Assembly: GCA_910577885.1 (NCBI GenBank)
Contig: CAJTNK010000016.1
Location: 1-28,031, forward strand
Direction of reading: 5' to 3'
Length of the DNA: 28,031 nucleotides
Origin: an uncultured Rikenella sp.
GTDB lineage: Bacteria > Bacteroidota > Bacteroidia > Bacteroidales > Rikenellaceae
Position numbers and translations under genes: made by a program. Positions 1 to 6,857 of this stretch are shown here, piece after piece. Positions within the stretch are counted from its first letter, which is position 1, and the number at the start of each line of letters is the position of its first letter. The notes beneath the pieces are model-generated. The model was not told the origin of the DNA, did no database searches, and saw only the letters and a list, made by a program, of their open reading frames with translations.

Positions 1-154
1 TAAAGTTTTTCTGGTTCTCACTAACTGCGCTGCGCTTGTTTTCCTCCTCGCCGCTTACCATAGCCCGCAAGCGGCCTCTGGATTCGCTGGCAGCGTCGGT
101 TGTTCACAAAGAGAACAGTACCCTCCCGTTGCTAAGAAAGTATTGAAATAAACG

Positions 155-162
155 TACCTTTG
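155..162 (+). promoter_or_regulatory. Bacteroidetes -7 promoter box upstream of the RluA-family gene
   Basis: TACCTTTG matches the Bacteroidetes -7 consensus TAnnTTTG. It ends 5 bases before the ATG at 168, so a start site about 7 bases downstream would fall on that ATG. Either the message is nearly leaderless or translation starts at the in-frame GTG at 195, which has GGAGAG at 185-190. No convincing -33 TTTG at normal spacing is seen. Upstream, bases 1-154 hold no gene I can support; a 7-bp inverted repeat (50-56 with 69-75) may be a weak terminator of an upstream gene. Confidence 0.5.
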
Positions 163-167
163 TAGAT

Positions 168-1055
168 ATGAAGAAACAAGAAACGGAGAGTTCCGTGATC
201 GAGGTTCGCGAGGCCGGGAGCCTGTTGCCGTTCCTTTTCGCACACTTCGCCGACCGCAGTCGGACCACCGTGAAAGCTTATCTGGCGCATCGTCAGGTGG
301 TGGTGAACGGATGTATCACAACGCAGTTCGATACCCCGCTGGCTCCGGGCGACCGGGTGGAGATTCGTTTCGGACGAGCTCGGGAGGCGGTTTCGCATGC
401 GATGCTTCGGATCGTTTATGAGGACGACGACCTGATTGTGATCGAGAAACGCAATGGACTGCTGTCGGTGGCTACCGACAAGCAGATCATGCGGACGGCT
501 TACAGCATTCTCAGTGAGCACGTCAAGCGCGAAGATCCGCGGAACAAGATTTTCGTACTGCACCGCCTGGATCGTGAGACCTCGGGGTTGATGATGTTCG
601 CCAAGAGCGAGGCGGTGAAAGTTCGGGTTCAGAGCCGGTGGACGGAGACGGTGCGGGAGCGGAAGTATTTTGCGGTGGTGGAGGGGCGTGTCGAAGAGCC
701 GAGCGGTACGATTTCGACTTACCTGACCGAGAGCCGGGCGATGAAGGTCTACGTGACGCACAGGGAGGAGGGAAAGATGGCCCATACCGGGTTCCGGGTG
801 TTGAAATATTCGGCGCGGAACGACGTGACGTTGTTGGAACTCGAGTTGGAGACCGGTCGCAAGAACCAAATCCGGGCTCACATGGAGTACATCGGCCATC
901 CGATCGTGGGGGACAAGAAGTACGGCTCGCGACGGGCGTTGATCGGTCGCGTGGCGTTGCATGCCGGAGTGTTGAGTTTCGTCCATCCGACCACCGGGGA
1001 GAGACATGATTTTTCGACCCCGATTCCGCGCAAGTTCACCGCTTTGTTTGAGTAG
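168..1055 (+). CDS. RluA-family RNA pseudouridine synthase
   Basis: This protein isomerises uridine to pseudouridine in rRNA or tRNA. The 295-residue length is usual for the RluA/RluC/RluD family. An S4-like RNA-binding segment lies at about residues 18-68. The family signature HRLDRETSGL is at 132-141, with Asp135 as the expected catalytic nucleophile. A conserved ETGRKNQIRAHM block follows in the C-terminal half. The ATG at 168 lies very close to the promoter box, so the GTG at 195 with GGAGAG upstream is a real alternative start; it removes only nine non-conserved residues. The fucosidase gene starts 27 bases downstream and may be co-transcribed. Base composition is GC-rich, as in the next two genes. 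The family is secure; which RNA position is modified cannot be told from sequence. Confidence 0.93.
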   Translation: MKKQETESSVIEVREAGSLLPFLFAHFADRSRTTVKAYLAHRQVVVNGCITTQFDTPLAPGDRVEIRFGRAREAVSHAMLRIVYEDDDLIVIEKRNGLLSVATDKQIMRTAYSILSEHVKREDPRNKIFVLHRLDRETSGLMMFAKSEAVKVRVQSRWTETVRERKYFAVVEGRVEEPSGTISTYLTESRAMKVYVTHREEGKMAHTGFRVLKYSARNDVTLLELELETGRKNQIRAHMEYIGHPIVGDKKYGSRRALIGRVALHAGVLSFVHPTTGERHDFSTPIPRKFTALFE

Positions 1056-1082
1056 AGAAATATCACTAACGACTCAGAGAAT

Positions 1083-3233
1083 ATGAAAAGAACCCTTGTT
1101 ACGTGTGTTTTGCTGGGCGGCATTTGGCTGACGGCGTGCCGGACCGCGGATCCGCAGGCCGGCCTGACCCTGGAACCGCAGAACACCATAGCCGTCGAGC
1201 CGGGCGACAGCGCGGCCCGGATTATCGAGAAGGCGGCCCATGTCGTGCCGACGCCGAATCAGTTGGCGGCCCTGGAAAACGAATTCATCGCCTTTATCCA
1301 CCTCGGTCCGAATACTTTTACCCGCAAAGAGTGGGGAGACGGGTCGGAAGACCCGTCGATTTTCGACCTCCGGGAGCTGGACACCGACCAGTGGTGCGAG
1401 GCGATGAAGGCGGCTGGGATGCGGATGGTGCTGCTGACGGTGAAACACCACGACGGGTTTGTGTTGTGGCAGAGCCGCTATACGGATCACGGGATCATGT
1501 CCACCGGGTTTCGCGACGGGAAGGGGGATGTGCTCAAGGATCTCGCGGAGTCGTGCCGGAAGTATGGCCTGAAACTGGGCGTTTACCTCTCTCCGGCCGA
1601 CCTGTATCAGATCGAGAGTCCCGAGGGGCTGTACGGGAATCTCAGCCCTTACACCCGGCGGACCATCCCGCGGCAGGTCGAGGGACGACCGTTTGCCGAT
1701 ACGACCCGTTTCGAGTTCGTGGTCGACGACTACAACGAATATTTCCTGAACCAGTTGTTCGAGGTTCTGACCGAATACGGACCGATCCACGAAGTGTGGT
1801 TCGACGGCGCGCATCCGAAACGCAAGGGGGGGCAGACCTATAATTATGCCGCTTGGAAAGAGCTGATCCATCGGTTGGCGCCGCAGGCCGTGATTTTCGG
1901 TCGCGAGGATGTGCGGTGGTGCGGCAATGAGGCCGGCGGGACACGCGAGACGGAGTGGAACGTTCTTCCTTATCCGGAGAATCCGGACACCGCTTCGCAC
2001 TTCCCGGATATGACCGATCCTGTATTGGGTGATCGTGAGCGGCTCCTCGGGGCCGAATACTTGCATTACCAGCAGGCCGAAACCAATACTTCGATTCGCG
2101 AGGGGTGGTTCTACCGCGACGATACCCACCAGAAGGTGCGGAGCGCGGACGACGTGTTCGATATCTACGAGCGGGCTGTGGGGGGCAACTCGACTTTCCT
2201 GCTGAACATTCCGCCGAATCGCGAGGGACGCTTCTCGCCGACCGATGTCGAGGTGTTGCGCGAGACCGGGCGACGCATCCGGGAGACTTACGACACCGAC
2301 CTGTTGGCCGGTGCCGGTGGACCGTCGGCGGTGCTGGACGGGCGCAACGATACTCACCTGCTGTTGACCGACACGCCGTCGGAATTTGTCGTCACGCTGC
2401 CCGAACCGGTCACGATCAATCGGATTGTGTTGCAGGAGGCCATTGCCACCCACAGCGAACGGGTCGAAGCGCATGCCGTGGATGCCTGGATTGATGGTGA
2501 ATGGCGCGAGATTGCGGCGGCGACCAACATCGGGTACAAGCGGATTCTTCGTTTTCCGGACGTGACGACCGATCGGTTGCGTTTCCGGCTCCTGGCGTCG
2601 CGCATGGCACCGGCCATCAGCCGGATGACGGCACATTACTACCCGGTTCGTCCGCCGCAGCTGGTCGTCGGTCGTGATACTGCGGGGCGGGTCACGATCG
2701 CGCCGAAACGACAGGAGTTCGGCTGGAAACCGCACGGACAGAATGCGGCGGAGAACCTGAATGCCGGTTACCGGATTCACTATACGACGGACGGGACGGA
2801 GCCGACCGATCGGTCGGCGGTTTACGAGTCGCCGCTCGACGTGTCGGCTTGCGAGCTGCGTGCGGCGGCTTTTCTCGGCGGCGAGAAGGGGGCGACGGTG
2901 GTCGAACGCTTGGGGTTGGACCGGAGGCACTGGAAGGTGGAACAGTTCTCGACCGGGTGGACGATCGACCTGGGGGATGTGCGGCAGCTGCGGGGCGTGG
3001 CTTACGACCCGCAGGCGGATCGGACGGCGCCTCGCGGCGTGGTTCGGGGAGAGATGCAGGTCAGCGATGACGGAAAAAGCTGGCAGACCGTGGAGCGGTT
3101 CGAGTTCGGTAACCTGATTAACGATCCGAGCCGTCGGCTCCACTATTTTGCTGCGCCGGTCTCGGCCCGTTATGTGAAAATCTCCGATCCGGAGGGGATT
3201 CGGTGGGGTATCGAAGGGCTGGAGCTCCTCTAA
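1083..3233 (+). CDS. GH29 alpha-L-fucosidase lipoprotein with chitobiase-like and discoidin-like C-terminal domains
   Basis: A secreted glycoside hydrolase that removes terminal alpha-L-fucose, probably from mucin or host glycans. Residues 1-18 form a lipoprotein signal with lipobox LTAC and lipidated Cys19. The GH29 barrel spans about 55-405, with the family block KHHDGF at 121-126. The expected catalytic nucleophile is Asp241 in EVWFDG; the sequence does not fix the acid/base. Residues about 410-520 look like an F5/8-type C (CBM32-like) module. Residues about 560-610 (YTTDGTEPT) resemble the chitobiase C-terminal domain. A second F5/8-C-like segment spans about 615-716. The 716-residue length fits multidomain Bacteroidetes GH29 enzymes. 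No SusC/SusD partner is in the window. The weak ribosome-binding site is normal in this phylum. Family assignment is strong; substrate linkage is inferred. Confidence 0.93.
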   Translation: MKRTLVTCVLLGGIWLTACRTADPQAGLTLEPQNTIAVEPGDSAARIIEKAAHVVPTPNQLAALENEFIAFIHLGPNTFTRKEWGDGSEDPSIFDLRELDTDQWCEAMKAAGMRMVLLTVKHHDGFVLWQSRYTDHGIMSTGFRDGKGDVLKDLAESCRKYGLKLGVYLSPADLYQIESPEGLYGNLSPYTRRTIPRQVEGRPFADTTRFEFVVDDYNEYFLNQLFEVLTEYGPIHEVWFDGAHPKRKGGQTYNYAAWKELIHRLAPQAVIFGREDVRWCGNEAGGTRETEWNVLPYPENPDTASHFPDMTDPVLGDRERLLGAEYLHYQQAETNTSIREGWFYRDDTHQKVRSADDVFDIYERAVGGNSTFLLNIPPNREGRFSPTDVEVLRETGRRIRETYDTDLLAGAGGPSAVLDGRNDTHLLLTDTPSEFVVTLPEPVTINRIVLQEAIATHSERVEAHAVDAWIDGEWREIAAATNIGYKRILRFPDVTTDRLRFRLLASRMAPAISRMTAHYYPVRPPQLVVGRDTAGRVTIAPKRQEFGWKPHGQNAAENLNAGYRIHYTTDGTEPTDRSAVYESPLDVSACELRAAAFLGGEKGATVVERLGLDRRHWKVEQFSTGWTIDLGDVRQLRGVAYDPQADRTAPRGVVRGEMQVSDDGKSWQTVERFEFGNLINDPSRRLHYFAAPVSARYVKISDPEGIRWGIEGLELL

Positions 3234-3249
3234 CGCAGCGGGAGAGGGG

Positions 3250-4198
3250 ATGAAACATTGGATTTGGAGTCTGTTGGGCCTCTTGGCGATCGGTTGGACT
3301 CAGGCGCAGGCGGGCAGCGGGTGGTCCGATCGTCGGATGCGGCGGCAGGCGGATCGGTTTTTGCGAACGATGCCCGACAGTTTGCAGGCTCGTCAGACCG
3401 CACCGCCTCTCCCGAGGCGTCCGGACCAGGGAACTGTCCGAGAAACTGCGGCTCTACGAGCCGTGCGGAACGGAAGAGCGGCTGTTGCCGCTCTTGGTCT
3501 ACCTGCACGGCGGCGGGTGGACGTTCGGGAGTATCAACAGTTGTGCCCGCTTTTGCGACGCCTTGGCGGCGACGGGGCGGGTTCGGGTGCTGGCGGTCGA
3601 CTACCGGCTTGCGCCGGAACATCCTTTCCCGGGTGGCTATGTCGATTGTGTGGAGGCGGTGCGCTATGCGGTCGCACACGCGAAGGAACTGGGCATCGAT
3701 CCGGTCCGGATCTCGGTGGGCGGAGACAGCGCGGGAGGAAACTTGGCCGTGGCGACGGCGTTGGGGGGTGAGTGTGCCGGAACGATCGAGTCGCTGATTC
3801 TCTTTTATCCCGTCACCAAAGCTTTTGCCGACGGTTCCGCCTCTTGGGAACGGTTCGGACGGGGCTACGGGTTGGATACCGTGCTCATGGATCAGTTCAA
3901 CCGTGCCTATGCTCCGGCGGTACCGTCCGGAGTGTCGCTGATCGATGTCGGTTTGGCCCCGGCCGAGGCGGTGGCCGACTTGCCGCGCACGCTGCTCGTA
4001 GCGGCCGGGCGCGACATCTTGCGCGACCAAGGGGCGGAGTTTGCCGGGCGGCTTCCGGCCGGTAAAATACGTCGCGTCGAGTTTCCGGAGGCGGTTCACC
4101 TGTTCATCACGGTTCCGGGCCAGGAGGAGGCTTTTCGTGCGGCCGTGACTTTGGCTTCGGAATTCTTGGAGCTCATAGCATCACCGAAGGAGCGATAA
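3250..4198 (+). pseudogene. secreted HSL-family alpha/beta-hydrolase esterase, frameshifted near the N-terminus
   Basis: The start at 3250, just after GGGAGAGGGG, encodes a clear signal peptide (MKHWIWSLLGLLAIGW, Ala-rich cleavage region) in one frame. The catalytic body is in the +1 frame and is open through 4198. Counting from an in-frame TTG at 3485, the body has the oxyanion motif HGGGW (residues 8-12), GDSAGG with nucleophile Ser82, Asp177 in GRDIL and His205 in AVHLF. This is the hormone-sensitive-lipase (family IV, Abhydrolase_3) arrangement. Homology-like sequence (RTRELSEKLRLYEP) already runs in the body frame by about 3422, so the break lies between about 3380 and 3420. Removing one C from the CCC at 3411-3413 would restore a continuous protein. 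Either the gene is disrupted or the base is a sequencing insertion. All catalytic residues survive. Confidence 0.8.
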
Positions 4199-4232
4199 CC
4201 TCTGTTGGAAATTCGCGATCGGCGCAATGGTT

Positions 4233-5060
4233 TCATTCCAGCTGTTTTCGATAGACGGAATCCAACGTATGCCCATCTTGGTCTTTCCACGCCACCCAGC
4301 CATTATTAACTCGGCCGGAGCAAAAGGCTGCGGCAGTGCTCGGGCTGGAGAACGTTTTGTTGGATGTTAATACCCATACGCCATTTTCATGGGCGGTGTA
4401 GTCAGAAAGCATCTTATCTCGCTTCTCTTTCCAGTTGAAGGATGGCGTAACGGTTTTGACTATTACGCTGCCTTTCAGTACGGTAAATCCGTCCGAACCA
4501 TAGAACCCTTTCGCATTGCATCCCCTCCCTTTGGTATAGAACAGGTGTTCGGCTTTTGGTTGCGAGATTTCAAAGATGTTGCAACCAATAAATGATGCTA
4601 AAAATTTCACATCTTCAAAGAATTCATCCATGGAGTCCTGTTGATGTTCCGGCAAATTAGGCATTTTGGGAATCTGTTTGTTGTCAATCAGGACGAATGT
4701 ATTTGCTTTCTTGGCTTCGGCTATCGCTTTATGCTCCAGGTATTGCACGTCGACTTTGGTCATATCTGCATCTTTCGATACGAATATGAGCGCTTTTTGC
4801 CAAAATGCTTTTTTGCTGTCGTGGTCTTTTACACGCTCTTTGAAATTTTCGGTCTCGCCGATATAGGCTTGCGGTTTGGTTGATTCATCTTCCCCCAACA
4901 ATATATAAAACGCAGGTTTCTGCAACTTTTCTTGCGTGTTCAAATAGGAGAGGTTAGAACGTGGCACGACAAACATCTGGCAAATCTTATTGCTGATGAA
5001 TGCATATTGAGTTCCTTTCGGATCACCGTCGATTAAATATGTGGTTACTGTTTTTCCCAT
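4233..5060 (-). CDS. GIY-YIG nuclease-domain protein with DUF4357-like C-terminus
   Basis: The 275-residue protein begins at ATG 5060; the longer frame would start at a TTG with no good ribosome site. Residues about 55-150 carry a GIY-YIG-type core (AFYILLGEDES, AYIGETENFKERVKDH), the fold of homing and repair nucleases that cut with a single metal. The C-terminal 60 residues (GVWVLTSNKTFSSPSTAAAFCSGR, read in parts) resemble the DUF4357 module often fused to GIY-YIG domains in Bacteroidetes. It is the cargo gene nearest the GC-rich host flank and is separated from the next gene by a 408-base gap, so it probably has its own promoter. It may be a stand-alone DNA-degrading effector; this is inference. 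Composition is lower in GC than the neighbouring esterase, consistent with transfer. Confidence 0.8.
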   Translation of the reverse strand: MGKTVTTYLIDGDPKGTQYAFISNKICQMFVVPRSNLSYLNTQEKLQKPAFYILLGEDESTKPQAYIGETENFKERVKDHDSKKAFWQKALIFVSKDADMTKVDVQYLEHKAIAEAKKANTFVLIDNKQIPKMPNLPEHQQDSMDEFFEDVKFLASFIGCNIFEISQPKAEHLFYTKGRGCNAKGFYGSDGFTVLKGSVIVKTVTPSFNWKEKRDKMLSDYTAHENGVWVLTSNKTFSSPSTAAAFCSGRVNNGWVAWKDQDGHTLDSVYRKQLE

Positions 5061-5468
5061 GATTCTAAAAAATGCTTGTTGCAAATATGCGATTTTGTTC
5101 AGTATAACTCACTATATTTGGGTTATAAAAGAAAAACTTAGTCTTTTTTTATCAGGCGATTAAAAGAAAGGCGTTCATTTTGAGCACCTTGATAATCACT
5201 GCTTATTTTTCGATACAGAAATGGTTAATTCATTGATTGACAAAAAAAGTATAAAGTAATTTCGTCCAGACGCCGTGCATTTCTCTGTTTGTAAGTGGTT
5301 AATCCAACTGCGATTTAATGCATTACAAACCGTATTTACAAAAAACGACAACAGTAATTCTCTGTGAGATTTAGCTATAAAGGTTCGATTATCAAAGAAA
5401 TATGGTAATTTTAATTTTTTGCGATATACAGATACGCATATAAAAGTTGTCAATTAGGTTAATTGTGT
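5061..5468. other. AT-rich gap without a supported gene
   Basis: The stretch is very AT-rich. The single 85-codon frame in it (5196-5453, minus) has no motif, no ribosome site and an unlikely composition, so I do not call it. Just below the stop of the 5469-6782 gene is a small dyad, CAATTA (5451-5456) with TAATTG (5460-5465), too weak to name as a terminator. A minus-strand CATATTTG at about 5072-5079 is one mismatch from the TAnnTTTG box and could serve the GIY-YIG gene. Confidence 0.5.
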
Positions 5469-6782
5469 TTATTGAGCTTCCCAATACTTATTATAAATCT
5501 CGTTGAGATACAGGTCAACTACGAACCATTGTCCCTGTGGATTCCCTCGTACAAGGACGCTTGTGTTAAAAGCGTCTTTTTGGTAAATCATACGACACTT
5601 CGTGTTTAATGTAACCGACTTTGTTGAAGTATCAATGATGCTTAATTGAACTCCTATTTCTGATATTGCAGGAGCACAGTCTGTAATAGAGACTATCTGG
5701 TAATCCTGCAGTGAGAAATCTCCGATGTAGCTTTTAATAGTTTGAATATATTGTCCTTTATTTTTGTCCGCTTGTCTGGCAATAACATCATGCATTGTTC
5801 CATAATTCCTGTTTGAAAAGTAGGTCATGAATTCTATTAATTTTTCTTCCGGAGAATTCCTAATGCACGTATCGCATTGAAGATTCATGTGCATGATGTA
5901 TTCTTCTGATATTTGTCGGGGTTGCCAGTTTTCAATTTCAGCATTCATTATTTTAGTCTCCTTCTGCTGTTTTTGGAATGTAGATATTGAATCTTTTAGT
6001 TCTTTTAATTGCTGAAGAATACTTTGGGGTTTAGAAGGCTCAGGCGTGTTGTGTTTCCCACTCTCATATTGTTCAACCCAATCACCCACCGCAAGTATAG
6101 TGGCCAAACATTTTGCTGCCACTTTAACATTGTCGTAATTGATGTCTTTTCCGTGCAAGATGCCATTGCGATAGGGTAGAGTTATTGGGTCAGTATTGAC
6201 TTTCTTTCTGGTTTTGGCATAGATTTTGGCTATTTTTGACAAACCACTTTCATGACCGACTATGGAATTCCAAAGGCGTGCATCGAAGTCTGACGCAAAG
6301 AAACCATTATTAGATTTTGTAACTTCATCAACGACACCATCAATTATCATCAAAAAGACAGGTATGCAACTGTGATACCGTTCGCTTTTGAAATCATCAA
6401 ATGCTTTTAAGAGCAATCCATGTCTTTTCCTGAATCCAGCACGATTTTTAAGTCTTGTTAACAGATACTTTATGCTATCGTTGGTTGTATAGTATTCTAT
6501 TAATAATTGCTCCCCTTTATCACATTTATTATCTTCGGCTAACTCCACAGCGCTCCTTATTAAGTCAGAATTCATACTTTCAAATGCAATCCAACCTAAT
6601 TCAGAATAATATTGATTAAATTTATCAGGTTTAAATCTCAGATCGTTTATTTGCTTTTCAATCTCGGATAATTGAGACCTCAATTCTTTAGTTTTAAACG
6701 GTAAAAGATTTAATACAAGTTTGAAGTCTTTGATTTGATTTAGCAGGTTGGTGTATGAGTGATTGTCTGAAATAGCAGTCAT
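5469..6782 (-). CDS. uncharacterised protein with HEPN-like RX4H motif
   Basis: I do not recognise a named family for this 437-residue protein. Residues 110-240 are helical and contain YRNGILHGK, in which Arg205 and His210 form an RX4H motif like the catalytic motif of HEPN ribonucleases and the Abi-type proteins that end in RN..HG. The segment before it (YHSCIPVFLMIIDGVVDEV, 136-154) fits the preceding helix of such domains. Residues 255-280 are a short charged coiled-coil-like linker. Residues about 290-437 form a separate beta-rich module ending in WFVVDLYLNEIYNKYW; its fold may be NTF2-like, but that is a guess. It lies 75 bases below the hsdR-like gene on the same strand and is AT-rich. 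An RNase effector in the defence island is the working idea. Confidence 0.55.
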   Translation of the reverse strand: MTAISDNHSYTNLLNQIKDFKLVLNLLPFKTKELRSQLSEIEKQINDLRFKPDKFNQYYSELGWIAFESMNSDLIRSAVELAEDNKCDKGEQLLIEYYTTNDSIKYLLTRLKNRAGFRKRHGLLLKAFDDFKSERYHSCIPVFLMIIDGVVDEVTKSNNGFFASDFDARLWNSIVGHESGLSKIAKIYAKTRKKVNTDPITLPYRNGILHGKDINYDNVKVAAKCLATILAVGDWVEQYESGKHNTPEPSKPQSILQQLKELKDSISTFQKQQKETKIMNAEIENWQPRQISEEYIMHMNLQCDTCIRNSPEEKLIEFMTYFSNRNYGTMHDVIARQADKNKGQYIQTIKSYIGDFSLQDYQIVSITDCAPAISEIGVQLSIIDTSTKSVTLNTKCRMIYQKDAFNTSVLVRGNPQGQWFVVDLYLNEIYNKYWEAQ

Positions 6783-6857
6783 CGGTTTCCATTGAAAATC
6801 GCGGCAGTTCTGAACTAGGGATGAAGCGCGTGGGGGAATTGTCAGTATAAATGATTT

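Noticed and set aside
154..163. GTANNTTTGC-like attachment core before the RluA gene
   Set aside because: Ends in T rather than C and fits better as an ordinary TAnnTTTG promoter.
1074..3143. 689-codon minus-strand frame opposite the fucosidase
   Set aside because: Arg/Pro-rich antisense shadow of a GC-rich gene with strong GH29 evidence on the plus strand.
5196..5453. 85-codon minus-strand frame in the AT-rich gap
   Set aside because: No motif, no ribosome site, composition of random AT-rich sequence.
5451..5465. Small dyad CAATTA/TAATTG as a terminator
   Set aside because: Six AT-only base pairs and no clean T-tract.
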